Shown: positions 1 through 8,506 of the stretch, piece after piece
Numbering within the stretch: position 1 is the first letter of the stretch
Layout of the letters: every line of letters starts with the position of its first letter
NCBI RefSeq assembly: GCF_016862555.1
Contig: NZ_BONE01000017.1
Span: 1 to 64,000, forward strand
Direction of reading: 5' to 3'
DNA length: 64,000 nucleotides
Source of the DNA: Asanoa siamensis
GTDB taxonomy: Bacteria; Actinomycetota; Actinomycetes; Mycobacteriales; Micromonosporaceae
The notes under the pieces: model-generated
What the model was told of the DNA's origin: nothing
Databases searched by the model: none
What the model saw: only the letters and a program-made list of their open reading frames with translations
Position numbers and translations under genes: made by a program

Positions 1-1
1 C

Positions 2-1270
2 GTAACCACCGGCAACCAGGTAGCCGAGATGTTGAACCGCAAGTCGGTTTCGGCCGAACGCAACCTGATGCGCCCAGGACGGTTCGACGCCGTCGACATT
101 CGCTGCGTGACACGAGACGAACTCTGCGAGCTGTACAAGCGGGCGACCCAGGCCGTGCCGGCGACGTTCGAGATGGCCAAGAAGCTTTCGCTGCCCCGGA
201 TGCCAGGAGTCGAGGAGTCCCTGCTCGGCTTGCTCTCCGCGCGAGAGCTGGTCACCAAGGTATTGACCGACCCGACGGGACACATCCGGAAGGCACTTTT
301 CCACGAGAACGTGCGGGACTTCCAGGGCTACAACGGCGTGAACGCCCAGATCCGCGATACGGTCCGGGACGAACAGGGGCACCGTCGGTTCGCGGTGTTG
401 AACAACGGCGTCACCATCGTCACCCGCAACCTCCGGGTCGTCGGCGACGAGGTGCACATCCGCGACTTCCAGGTCGTCAACGGCTGCCAGACCTGTCACG
501 TGCTCTTCGACGAGCGTGACCGCCTCTCGGACGATATACAGCTCAGCGTACGGGTCGTGCACAGTGAAGATGAGAGGGTCATTGCCGGCATCATCGCGGC
601 GACGAACCGGCAGACTGCGGTGAGCGAGGACGACCTCTCCTCCCGGGAGGACTTCCACAAGCGGCTGGAGGATTGGTTCGCCGCGCAGGAACCGTCCCAA
701 CGGCTCTGGTACGAGCGCCGGTCGAAGCAGTACGCCACCCGGCAGGACGTCGAAAAGACCAGGGTGATCAACCGCGCGCAACTCACCCGCGCATACGCTG
801 CGATGTTTCTCGGCGCGCCATCGGAGGTTGGCCACTACCGGGAGCTGACGACGCAACGTCGCGACGAGTTGTTCCAACCCGAGCATCTACCCGATGCGTA
901 CTACGTAGCGGCGGCTACGTACTACCGCGTCGAATGGCTCCTGCGGACACGCCGCGTCGGGACGACGTTCCGACCGACGCGCTACCACCTGATGGCGGCG
1001 CTGCGCTATCAGGTCCTGGGGCCGGACCGGCTGGCCGCGAATCCCCGCCGCGCCGCCGAGCAATGTCGACAGATGATCGAGCTCATGTGGGATGCCGGCG
1101 CGGCCGAGCGCGCAGTCCTCAAGCTCCTGCCGACCTTCAACCGAATCATGGCAGAGGAGGCTTCCGCAGGAGTTCCACCCGGCGAGATGGTGCGCAACCG
1201 CCGATTCGCCGAGGCGGTTCGAACGGCAGTGTTGCCGGCGCAGCGCCGCGACGTCGGGTCGGGCCGCTAG
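2..1270 (+). CDS. AIPR-family (abortive phage infection) protein, 5' partial
   Basis: The frame is already open at base 2 and the first ATG (29) has no ribosome binding site, so the gene very likely begins outside the window; 413 residues follow that ATG. Blocks typical of the AIPR family are visible: FHENVRDFQGYNGVN (from residue 91), FAVLNNGVTIV (121), DFQVVNGCQTC (146) and IIAATNRQTAV (188). Family members are usually 550-700 residues, are linked to abortive-infection phage resistance and often sit beside restriction-modification genes; their biochemistry is not settled. Nothing downstream in the window looks like a partner, so any associated system would lie to the left. The family call is fairly secure; a defence role here is inferred from the family. 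Confidence 0.85.
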   Translation, partial: VTTGNQVAEMLNRKSVSAERNLMRPGRFDAVDIRCVTRDELCELYKRATQAVPATFEMAKKLSLPRMPGVEESLLGLLSARELVTKVLTDPTGHIRKALFHENVRDFQGYNGVNAQIRDTVRDEQGHRRFAVLNNGVTIVTRNLRVVGDEVHIRDFQVVNGCQTCHVLFDERDRLSDDIQLSVRVVHSEDERVIAGIIAATNRQTAVSEDDLSSREDFHKRLEDWFAAQEPSQRLWYERRSKQYATRQDVEKTRVINRAQLTRAYAAMFLGAPSEVGHYRELTTQRRDELFQPEHLPDAYYVAAATYYRVEWLLRTRRVGTTFRPTRYHLMAALRYQVLGPDRLAANPRRAAEQCRQMIELMWDAGAAERAVLKLLPTFNRIMAEEASAGVPPGEMVRNRRFAEAVRTAVLPAQRRDVGSGR

Positions 1271-1301
1271 CAACCGGCGACGGCGCTGCGGGGCGCGGTC
1301 G

Positions 1302-1316
1302 GCCGCCGCCGGCGGC
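1302..1316. terminator. Candidate hairpin between convergent genes
   Basis: GCCGCC and GGCGGC arms flank a 3-base loop in the 90-bp gap between the convergent AIPR and ROK-kinase genes. There is no T-tract, so this is only a weak terminator candidate. Confidence 0.35.
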
Positions 1317-1360
1317 TTCGTTGCCGCCAGGTCGTCTTGCCGTTGGTCAGTGCGTGGGTG

Positions 1361-2251
1361 TCATCCGTCGGCCTGTGCCGCGAGGGTCAGCGCGCCGAGC
1401 AGCGCCGCGTCCTGGGCGAAGCTCGACAACACCACCTCGGGCACGTAGGGCAGCGCCGCCGAGAGGCGTTCGATCAGCAGGTCGCGGACCAGGTCGTTGC
1501 CGGCCACGCCGCCGACCAGGACGATGCGTTGGGGGTCCAGCAGCAGGCAGCAGGTGACGACGTGTCGGGCCAGTTCGTCGACGCCCGCGACCAGGGCATC
1601 GCGGGCCGCGCCCGGCGACGCCGCGGCCGCGCAGAGACCGGCCGCGCCGCCGGCCACGGGCAGCTCGTCGGCCAACTCGTCGAGGGCCCGCCCCGAGAAC
1701 GCCTGCTCCAGCAACGGCTCGGGCGACGCCGGCCAGTCCGGCCCCGCGACCGCGTAGGCGATCTCCCCCGCCGCGCCGTGGTGACCGGACACGACCGCGC
1801 CGCCCACGGTGATGGCGGCCGCGACGCCCGTGCCCAACCCGATCACGAGGCCGGGGTCGGCGTCGCGCAGCGCGCCGTGGCGCAGCTCGGCCAGCGCGGC
1901 GGCGTTGAGGTCGTTGGCCACCGACACCCGGGCGATGCCCAGGTGGTCGCAGACCGCCTCGGCGAGCCGCAGCTCCTCCCAGCCCGGCACGTTCGGCGCG
2001 AGGTCGATGCCGTCCTCGCGGACCAGGCCCGGTGAGGCGATCCCGGCCGCGTGCAGGGTGCCGCCGGTGTCGGTGATCAGCTTCTGGGCCAGGTCGAGGG
2101 CGCGGTCGAGCGCCTGCCGCGCGCCGCGGGCCGCGAGGGTGGGCAGCCGCTCCGAGACCAGCGGCGTGCCGGCGGCGTCGCCGATGCCGATCGCCATCTT
2201 CGTGCCACCGAAGTCGATGCCCAACAACCGCCGGTCGGTCGAAGGGTTCAC
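1361..2251 (-). CDS. ROK-family kinase (sugar-kinase-like)
   Basis: A 296-residue ROK protein. The N-terminal phosphate-binding block LLGIDFGGTKMAIGI and the later VIGLGTGVAAAI block are intact, as is the catalytic-loop region VANDLNAAALAE. ROK kinases phosphorylate hexoses or amino sugars in the cytoplasm. The usual ROK zinc motif (CxCGxxGCxE) is missing: after the GHHGAAGEIAYAV stretch the sequence runs on without the cysteines, so the substrate is uncertain. The GTG start at 2251 overlaps the stop of the upstream lyase by 4 bases (GTGA), which points to translational coupling. It is the last gene of the 1361-9652 operon and probably phosphorylates the product released by the lyase or amidohydrolase. 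That role is inference. Confidence 0.82.
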   Translation of the reverse strand: MNPSTDRRLLGIDFGGTKMAIGIGDAAGTPLVSERLPTLAARGARQALDRALDLAQKLITDTGGTLHAAGIASPGLVREDGIDLAPNVPGWEELRLAEAVCDHLGIARVSVANDLNAAALAELRHGALRDADPGLVIGLGTGVAAAITVGGAVVSGHHGAAGEIAYAVAGPDWPASPEPLLEQAFSGRALDELADELPVAGGAAGLCAAAASPGAARDALVAGVDELARHVVTCCLLLDPQRIVLVGGVAGNDLVRDLLIERLSAALPYVPEVVLSSFAQDAALLGALTLAAQADG

Positions 2252-3702
2252 CGAGCGACCCTCTGCGCCACCGCGCCGGCGAGCGTGGCGTCGGCGTCCT
2301 GGAGGCGTTGGCGGAGGGCGGCGACGCGGGACAGCACCTCGTCCAATGTGGATCCTATCTGTTTCACCTGGTTCCGCACGGCGGCCTCCCCCGGACCGTC
2401 CGCCTGGGCCCGCTGGAGCACCAGCTCCGGGCGCAGCGCGGCGGCGACGAGGTCGGCCACGGCCGCGTCGCTCAGCGACTCGGCACCGGCGGCGGCCCGG
2501 GCCTCCGCGCGGACCGCCTCGGGAGTCCAGGTCGCGGGCTCCCCGGCGCGGATGAGCCGGCCGACCACCGAGTGGGCGGCGCGGAACGGCAGCCCGTGGC
2601 GGGTCAGCGCGTCGGCCGCGGCGGTCGTGGTCGCACCCGTCGCGACGACGGCTTCGCTCGTGGGTGGCCGCAACGGCTCCAGGAGCTGGAACAGTCCACC
2701 GAGGAGCGAGAAGAACCGGTGCGCGCGGTCGTTGCTGTCCCACAGCCGCGCCTGCACGTCGGTGGTCGCGTTGTTGGAGTCCTCCCACCACGCCGCGCCG
2801 ACGTTGTTGAACACCGAGGCGGCGTCGGCGGCCGCGGCGCCGGCCATCGAGACGAGGTGCTCGAGCACGACCGGGTTGCGCTTCTGCGGCATGATGCTGC
2901 TGCCCTGGGTGAACTCCTCGGGCGTGCGCACCCATTCCCAGCTCAGCCAGTCCATCAGCGTACGGGCGAGCCGCGCGCCGGTGGCCAACGCCTGCGCGTT
3001 GAGGGCGGAGGTCCGCATCAGGTGGTCGGCGCCGGCGACGGCCTCGTAGGAGTTGACGACGATCTCGTCGAAGCCCAGCAGCTCGGCGACCCGGCCCGAG
3101 CTGATGTCGAGGTCGGTGCCGGCGAAGGCGCAGGAGCCCAGCGGCGACCGGTTCATCTCGGCGAGCAGGGCCGCGTAGGCCGCCGCCTCGCCCGCCAGCG
3201 CCTCGGCGTAGCCGGCCAGCACGTGGCCGATGGTGGTCGGCTGGGCGGGGCGGCGGTGGGTGTATCCGATGACCACCACGTCGGCGTACCGGTCTGCCCG
3301 TTCGAGCAGGGTGGCGCCGGCCGTCCCGAGCGCCGCGACCACCTCGAGCAACTGGTCGCGCAGCACCATCCGGAAGACGCCGGCGTCGAGGTCGTTGCGG
3401 CTGCGGGCGAGCTGGACGCTGAGCTCGCCGGTCGCCATCCCGCTCGCCTCGGCCAGCCGCTTCTCCAGGGTGAAGTAGACGTCCTCGACGGAACCGTCGT
3501 ACGTCAGCGAACCCGGCTCGTCGTCCCGCAGCACGACCAGCCCGCGCAGCATCCGGGCCGCCGCCTCGGCCGGGACCAGACCCTGCTCGGCCAGCATCAC
3601 CACGTGTGCCTCGCTGGCCTTGACCATGGCCGGGTAGAGGCGGGTGACGTGGTGGTCGAACACGACCCGCAGGTGGTGCTGCTGGTAGGTGGTCAAGGTC
3701 AT
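2248..3702 (-). CDS. Argininosuccinate-lyase-like enzyme (fumarase/aspartase superfamily)
   Basis: A 484-residue protein with the superfamily signature GSSIMPQKRNP (about residue 266; this mobile loop carries the catalytic serine in the family) and the ASL-type block GYTHRRPAQPTTIGH. Enzymes of this fold cleave C-N or C-O bonds of succinyl adducts and release fumarate. The gene lies in an ABC-import operon, with no other arginine-biosynthesis gene near, so it is more likely a catabolic paralogue than housekeeping argH. In the ASL block the usual HTHLQ is altered to YTHRR, which may reflect another substrate. ATG 3702 overlaps the creatininase stop by 4 bases. EDDS-lyase-like activity on aminopolycarboxylates is one family precedent, but nothing here proves it. 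Confidence 0.82.
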   Translation of the reverse strand: MTLTTYQQHHLRVVFDHHVTRLYPAMVKASEAHVVMLAEQGLVPAEAAARMLRGLVVLRDDEPGSLTYDGSVEDVYFTLEKRLAEASGMATGELSVQLARSRNDLDAGVFRMVLRDQLLEVVAALGTAGATLLERADRYADVVVIGYTHRRPAQPTTIGHVLAGYAEALAGEAAAYAALLAEMNRSPLGSCAFAGTDLDISSGRVAELLGFDEIVVNSYEAVAGADHLMRTSALNAQALATGARLARTLMDWLSWEWVRTPEEFTQGSSIMPQKRNPVVLEHLVSMAGAAAADAASVFNNVGAAWWEDSNNATTDVQARLWDSNDRAHRFFSLLGGLFQLLEPLRPPTSEAVVATGATTTAAADALTRHGLPFRAAHSVVGRLIRAGEPATWTPEAVRAEARAAAGAESLSDAAVADLVAAALRPELVLQRAQADGPGEAAVRNQVKQIGSTLDEVLSRVAALRQRLQDADATLAGAVAQRVAR

Positions 3703-4532
3703 GACGCTCCCTCGTGATGCGGTTGTGGTGCGAGATCGGCGCCGGGCGGCCCGGGCGGCGGTGCCGCGACCCACGCCCGCAGGATCTCGCCCAGTCGGGC
3801 GGCGGCCAGCTCGCGTACGCGTCGCCCGGCCGGCTCGGTGGCCAGTGACACGTGCCCGGACCAACCGTTCCACGGTGACGGTCGCGACTCCACCAGGACG
3901 TACGGGTACGGGGTCGGCAGCTTGGGTCGGGGCGGAAGGTCGGTCGCGGCGGCCAGGTGCACGGCGGCCGGGTCGAAGCCGAGCACGGCCGAGGTCTCGT
4001 AGGCGCCACCGTGGCCCCGGGCCGGCAGCGGGCCGAACAGCTCACCGGTCTCGCCGGCGTCGACGAGCTGGAACCAGTTGACCAGCATCAGGCTCGCCTG
4101 CCGGCGGCCGGACACCCACTCCATGGCCGCCCGCGCGGTCGACATGTTGGCGTCGTGCCCGTTGACGACGAGGACCCGCGAGAACCCGGCCGCCACGATG
4201 CCCTCGAGCACGTCGCAGAGGTAACCGACGGCGACCTCGGGCCGCACCGCCACGGTGCCGGGCCATGGCCGCGTCTGTCCCGGGCAGGCGGCGTACGCCA
4301 CGGCCGGGAACGCCACCGCACGCACGCCGGCCCCCGCGACCTCCGCCGCGAAACCCTCGGCGAGGATGAGGTCCGTGCCCAGCGGCAGGTGCGGCCCGTG
4401 CCACTCGACGGCGCCGACCGGCAGCACCGCCAGGTCGGCGGCGGCCGCCACCCGGTCGAGCAGGTGCCCGGGGATCCGCCCGGCCGGCAGCAGTCCCCCG
4501 CCGTCGACCCAGGCGTCGATCAGTTCGTCCAT
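3699..4532 (-). CDS. Creatininase-family amidohydrolase
   Basis: A 277-residue protein of the creatininase/MftE/ArfB fold. Metal-site motifs are visible: VGAVEWHGPHLPLGTD near residue 38 (Glu, His and Asp ligands), VVNGHDAN in the middle and GGAYETSAVLGF further on. Family members are metal-dependent hydrolases of amide or cyclic amide bonds and include creatininase, a formamidopyrimidine deformylase (ArfB), the mycofactocin peptidase MftE and an inosose hydrolase. The ATG at 4532 lies inside the 3' end of the permease gene (13-base overlap), and the stop overlaps the lyase start by 4 bases. It therefore belongs to the import and breakdown operon and probably acts on the imported compound in the cytoplasm. 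The substrate is unknown. Confidence 0.85.
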   Translation of the reverse strand: MDELIDAWVDGGGLLPAGRIPGHLLDRVAAAADLAVLPVGAVEWHGPHLPLGTDLILAEGFAAEVAGAGVRAVAFPAVAYAACPGQTRPWPGTVAVRPEVAVGYLCDVLEGIVAAGFSRVLVVNGHDANMSTARAAMEWVSGRRQASLMLVNWFQLVDAGETGELFGPLPARGHGGAYETSAVLGFDPAAVHLAAATDLPPRPKLPTPYPYVLVESRPSPWNGWSGHVSLATEPAGRRVRELAAARLGEILRAWVAAPPPGPPGADLAPQPHHEGAS

Positions 4533-6271
4533 TGCTCCGCCCCTCGTGACGCGGCCCGTCCGCCGCCTTCGAGCCGTCCCGAGAACCACATCACCACGAA
4601 GATGAGGACCACCTGGAGCATGCCGTACGCGGCCGCCGTACCGATCTCGAAGGAGTACATGCGGTTGTTGATCGCGACCGAGATCGGCGTCGTCGAGGAG
4701 GTGTAGATGAGCACCGAAGCCACGAACTCGCCCACCCCGTGCACGAAGGCCAGCAGCGCGCCGACGATGACGCCGGGGAGCATGAGCCGCACCGTGATGC
4801 TCAGGAACGCCCGCCACCAGGACGCGCCGAGGTTGCGGGCGGCCTCCTCGAGCGACGGGTCGATCAGCGCCAGCGACGCCGAGCTCGCCCGGAAGACCAG
4901 GGGCAGGAAGCGCACGAAGTACGCCAGCGGCAGGATCCAGAACGTGCCGATCAGCGCCTGCCCGAAGCTGAACCCGTTGCCGGTGCTGAACGCCGAGATC
5001 AGGTTGATCGCCACGACGGTGCCCGGCAGCGCCCAGGCGATCATGACGCCGACGTCCAGCAGGCTCCGGCCGACGAACTTCAACCGCCGCACCGCGTACG
5101 CGATGAGGACGCCGACGACGACGCAGCCGGCGGTGGCCAGCACGCTCATCTTCAGGGAGTTGAGGATCGGCTCGAACGCCCGCGGCTCGGAGAAGATGGT
5201 GACGAAGTTGTCCATCGTGTACGCGGACGGGATGACCTCCGTCGTCCAGGAACCGTCCGCCGAGAACGCGACGAGCGCGATCGTCGCTACCGGGGCCAGC
5301 AGCACGAGCGCCGCCAGCACCGAGGCGACCGGCGCGAGCCAGCGGCCGATCGGGTTGGCGATCTCACGCCGCTGCGCGGAGACACCCTTGGACTGCGACA
5401 GGTAGCTGCGGCGACCCTCGTACCAGCGCATCAGCAGCAGGAACGCGATCGACACCAGACCGAGCACGGCCGCGTAGGTCGACGCCATCGGCAGGTCGCC
5501 GTTGGTGCGGTTGATGTAGATCTGCATGGTCATGGTCTGGTCGACACCGAACAGCAACGGCGCGGTGTACGAGGCCAGCGAGGTCATGAACACGAGCAGC
5601 GACGCCGAGACGAGCGCGGGGGTCAGCATCGGCAGCAGCACCGTGCGCCAGACCCGGATCCGGCCCGCGCCCAGGTTGTAGGCGGCCTCCTCGATGGACG
5701 GGTCGAAGCCCGCCAGCGCCGCGGAGGCGGCCAGGTAGAAGAACGGGTACATGGTGAACGTGTGCACGACCAGCACGCCGGCGATGCCGTCGAAGGCCAG
5801 CACCGGTTGGGCGGTGCCGAGCAACTGCTGCAGGCCGCGCGGGAGGATGCCGATCTCGCTGTAGAGGAGCTGGAAGGAGATCGCCCCGATCAGCGGCGGC
5901 AGGGCCGCCGGCACCAGGATGAACGCCTCGATGAGCCGGCGGCCGGCGAACGAGAACCGCTTGAGCAGGAACGCCATCGCCACGCCGACGACGCCGCAGA
6001 GCAGCACGCTGGCCGCCGAGATGACGAGCGAGGTGATCAGCGAGGTGCGGGCGACACCCGACGAGGTGAGGAACTGCGTGTAGTTGGCGGTGCCGTCGTC
6101 GCTGACGCTCTCCGCGAACGTCGCGAGCATCGGCTGCACGACGTAGCCCCAGAGGATCAGCACCAGCGGCGCGACGAGCAGATACGGGAACCAGGCCGCG
6201 CTCGCGCCACCGCGCAGGCGCCGCGCCCACTCGCCGCGGCGGGACGGGACGGTCGAGGACACCGCGGTCAC
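4520..6271 (-). CDS. ABC transporter permease, two fused MetI-type domains (FbpB-like)
   Basis: A 583-residue inner-membrane protein made of two permease domains in tandem, as in FbpB/AfuB-type importers. Each half has about six hydrophobic segments and its own EAA loop, which docks the ATPase: EEAAYNLGAGRIRVWRT in the first half and EEAARNLGASWWRAF in the second. GTG 6271 is chosen because it overlaps the ATPase stop by 4 bases (GTGA); longer readings run back into the ATPase gene. It forms the channel of the importer with the ATPase at 6268-7350 and the lipoprotein at 7408-8460. This architecture serves ferric iron, thiamine, aminoethylphosphonate and sugar phosphates in different bacteria, so it does not give the substrate. 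Confidence 0.9.
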   Translation of the reverse strand: MTAVSSTVPSRRGEWARRLRGGASAAWFPYLLVAPLVLILWGYVVQPMLATFAESVSDDGTANYTQFLTSSGVARTSLITSLVISAASVLLCGVVGVAMAFLLKRFSFAGRRLIEAFILVPAALPPLIGAISFQLLYSEIGILPRGLQQLLGTAQPVLAFDGIAGVLVVHTFTMYPFFYLAASAALAGFDPSIEEAAYNLGAGRIRVWRTVLLPMLTPALVSASLLVFMTSLASYTAPLLFGVDQTMTMQIYINRTNGDLPMASTYAAVLGLVSIAFLLLMRWYEGRRSYLSQSKGVSAQRREIANPIGRWLAPVASVLAALVLLAPVATIALVAFSADGSWTTEVIPSAYTMDNFVTIFSEPRAFEPILNSLKMSVLATAGCVVVGVLIAYAVRRLKFVGRSLLDVGVMIAWALPGTVVAINLISAFSTGNGFSFGQALIGTFWILPLAYFVRFLPLVFRASSASLALIDPSLEEAARNLGASWWRAFLSITVRLMLPGVIVGALLAFVHGVGEFVASVLIYTSSTTPISVAINNRMYSFEIGTAAAYGMLQVVLIFVVMWFSGRLEGGGRAASRGAEQWTN

Positions 6272-7350
6272 GGACGGACCACCCAGAGACGTTCGGCCGG
6301 GAGCCGCAGGCCGACCCGGTCGCCCACGTCGACGCGGTCGGGGACGTCGACGGCCGCCACGGTCACGTCGCCGTCGGCGCCGGCTCCGATGTCGACGGTC
6401 ACGTGCGTGGCCATGCCGGTGAACTCGACGCCGGTCACCGTGCCGCGGATGGCGTCGGGCTCCTCGGGGCTCACGAGGACCACGTGCTCGGGCCGCGCCG
6501 CGACCAGCGCCGTGTCGCCCTCCCCCAGGCCGTGCCCGTCCGGTGCCGTCGCCGTCACGCGGCCACCGCCTGGCAGGGCGACGCCGACGCGGGTCGCCTC
6601 CGCGCTGGTGACCGGCAGGGACAACACGTTGCTGCGCCCGATGAACCGGGCGACGAACGCGTTCGCCGGCTCGTGGTAGACCTCGCGCGGCGTGCCGATC
6701 TGCTGCACCTGGCCCGACCGCATCACCGCGATGCGGTCGGACATGGCCATCGCCTCGGCCTGGTCGTGGGTGACGTAGAGGGACGTGGTGCCGGACTCGC
6801 GCTGGATGCGGCGGATCTCGGTGCGGGTCTCCTCGCGCAGCTTGGCGTCCAGGTTGGACAGCGGCTCGTCGAGCAGCAGGGTGCGCGGCCGGATCACCAG
6901 CGCCCGGGCCAGCGCGACCCGCTGCTGCTGCCCGCCGGAGAGCTCGTCGATGCGCCGTGTCCCGTACCCGTCGAGGTGCACCTCGGTCAGGGCCTGCGCG
7001 ACCCGCCGGGCCGTGTCGGCGCGCGACACCTTGCGCACCTTGAGGCCGTAGGCCACGTTCTGCGCCACGGACATATGCGGGAACAGGGCGTAGTTCTGGA
7101 ACACCATGCCGGTGTCGCGCTTGTTGGGCGCGAGCCGGGTGACGTCCTGCTCGCCGAAGTGGATGTGGCCCGCCGTGGGGAAGTAGAACCCCGCGACCAT
7201 CCGCAACGTCGTGGTCTTGCCGCACCCGCTGGGCCCCAGCAGGGTGAAGAACTCGCCCGCGGCGATGGTGAGGGTGACGTCGTCGACGGCAGCCGCCTCA
7301 CCTGAGCGGGTGAAGCGTTTGCTCACCGATTCCAGCTTGACGTCAATCAT
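6268..7350 (-). CDS. ABC transporter ATP-binding protein (PotA/FbpC type)
   Basis: A 360-residue ATPase of the CUT1/PotA-FbpC group. Walker A is GPSGCGKTTT (about residue 39), the signature is LSGGQQQRVALARAL, Walker B is LLLDEPLSNLDAKLR with the D-loop, and the H-loop is YVTHDQAEA. A C-terminal TOBE-like beta domain starts near residue 240. It powers the fused permease encoded just downstream, with which it shares a 4-base overlap. It follows the binding-protein gene after a 57-base gap containing a strong hairpin, so its expression may be set below that of the binding protein. Confidence 0.93.
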   Translation of the reverse strand: MIDVKLESVSKRFTRSGEAAAVDDVTLTIAAGEFFTLLGPSGCGKTTTLRMVAGFYFPTAGHIHFGEQDVTRLAPNKRDTGMVFQNYALFPHMSVAQNVAYGLKVRKVSRADTARRVAQALTEVHLDGYGTRRIDELSGGQQQRVALARALVIRPRTLLLDEPLSNLDAKLREETRTEIRRIQRESGTTSLYVTHDQAEAMAMSDRIAVMRSGQVQQIGTPREVYHEPANAFVARFIGRSNVLSLPVTSAEATRVGVALPGGGRVTATAPDGHGLGEGDTALVAARPEHVVLVSPEEPDAIRGTVTGVEFTGMATHVTVDIGAGADGDVTVAAVDVPDRVDVGDRVGLRLPAERLWVVRP

Positions 7351-7368
7351 GGTTTCCCTCCCCAGGGT

Positions 7369-7396
7369 GGGCCGGACCGCCGCGGCGGCCCGGCCC
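7369..7396 (-). terminator. Intra-operon hairpin between binding protein and ATPase genes
   Basis: GGGCCGG and CCGGCCC arms enclose a second palindrome, CCGCCGCGGCGG, in the gap between the importer's binding-protein and ATPase genes. There is no T-tract. Such structures in binding-protein-first operons typically stabilise the upstream message or partly attenuate the downstream genes. That role is inferred. Confidence 0.5.
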
Positions 7397-7407
7397 GTCG
7401 AGGGCTG

Positions 7408-8460
7408 TCAGCCCTTGTTCTTGATCTCGGCGTTCCAGTGGTTGATCCAGTCGGTCTCGTTCTTGGCGATGACGTCCCAGTCGACGTCCATCGGCTTGAG
7501 CCCGAGGTTGGCCAGCCACTCGGGCTGCTCGGCGATCGGCACCGCCGGGATCTGGAAGAAGTCCTTGGCCAGGTTGGCCCGCAGCGTGCCGTCGAAGAGG
7601 AACTCCAGGAACTTCTTGGCGCCCTCGGAGTTGCCGCCCTTGATGATGGCGACGCCGTCGACCAGGACCGGCGCGCCGGAGGCCGGCATGACGTAACCGA
7701 ACGGCATCTTGGACCGCTCGGACTGCAGCAGGATGTCCTGCAGGTTCCAGGCGCTCAGCACCCCCTGCTCGCGGGACATCTTGACGTAGAGGTCGGTCGG
7801 GTTGGCGGCGTACTCGACGGTGTTGGCGTCGAGCTTCTTCAGCCAGTCGTAGCCGGGCTGCGGGTTGCTGCCGTCGGGCGAGAGCCGCTGGATCATCGCC
7901 GAGTAGATCGACCGCATCGTGCCGGAGGCCGGCACGTCACGGATGATCACCTTGTCCTTCCACTGTGGTGCGATCAGGTCGTCCCAGTCCTTCGGCGCCT
8001 GGTCGGCCGGGATCGCCTTGTTGTTGTACATGATGACCTCGGGCAGCAGGATCTCGCCGAACCAGCGGCCCTGGGCGTCCTTGTAGCGGGCGTCCATCGT
8101 GCCGGCGAACGAGGGCTGCCAGGCCTCCAGGAGGTCCTCGTTGGCGCCGGTCGACAGGCCCTGCTGGGTGCCGCCCCACCAGACGGAGCCCTGCGGGTTG
8201 GCCTTCTCGGCGCGGGTGCGCTCCAGGACCTCCTGGGCGCCCATGTTGAGCACCTCGACCTTGCCCTTGTACTCAGGGTTCTTCGCGACGAACTGCTCGA
8301 CGACGAAGTCGGTGACCTTCTTGTCGCGCGCGCTGTAGACGACGAAACTCTCGGCGGTGGTGCCGCCGGGCGTCTCGGCGCCCTCATCTCCACTTCCACA
8401 CGCCGTAAGGCCGCCGACCAGGGTGGCGAACGCGACGGCAAGTGCCAGGCGACGTCTCAT
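7408..8460 (-). CDS. ABC importer extracellular solute-binding lipoprotein
   Basis: A 350-residue secreted protein with a lipoprotein signal: basic MRRRLALAVAF start, hydrophobic core and lipobox LTAC with Cys21 as the lipidation site. The body resembles the Fe3+/AfuA/aminoethylphosphonate binding-protein class (VVYSARDKKVTDFVVEQF at the start of the mature domain, later WWGGTQQGL and EILLPEVIMYNNK). It captures the substrate outside the membrane for the permease and ATPase encoded downstream. AfuA-like members bind sugar phosphates rather than iron, so the class alone does not settle the ligand. The gene is the first structural gene after the ROK regulator. Confidence 0.88.
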   Translation of the reverse strand: MRRRLALAVAFATLVGGLTACGSGDEGAETPGGTTAESFVVYSARDKKVTDFVVEQFVAKNPEYKGKVEVLNMGAQEVLERTRAEKANPQGSVWWGGTQQGLSTGANEDLLEAWQPSFAGTMDARYKDAQGRWFGEILLPEVIMYNNKAIPADQAPKDWDDLIAPQWKDKVIIRDVPASGTMRSIYSAMIQRLSPDGSNPQPGYDWLKKLDANTVEYAANPTDLYVKMSREQGVLSAWNLQDILLQSERSKMPFGYVMPASGAPVLVDGVAIIKGGNSEGAKKFLEFLFDGTLRANLAKDFFQIPAVPIAEQPEWLANLGLKPMDVDWDVIAKNETDWINHWNAEIKNKG

Positions 8461-8506
8461 GAGTCCTCCGCTTGCGGAACGAGGGGGTTATCGGGGGAAT
8501 GACAGG

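Noticed and set aside
2248-3702. Housekeeping argH
   Set aside because: No other arginine gene is near, the gene is coupled to a transport/catabolic operon, and the HTHLQ block is altered. It is kept as ASL-like without a gene symbol.
4520-8460. Ferric iron importer
   Set aside because: The layout resembles FbpABC, but the same layout serves sugar phosphates, thiamine and phosphonates, and the neighbours are a hydrolase, a lyase and a kinase rather than siderophore genes.
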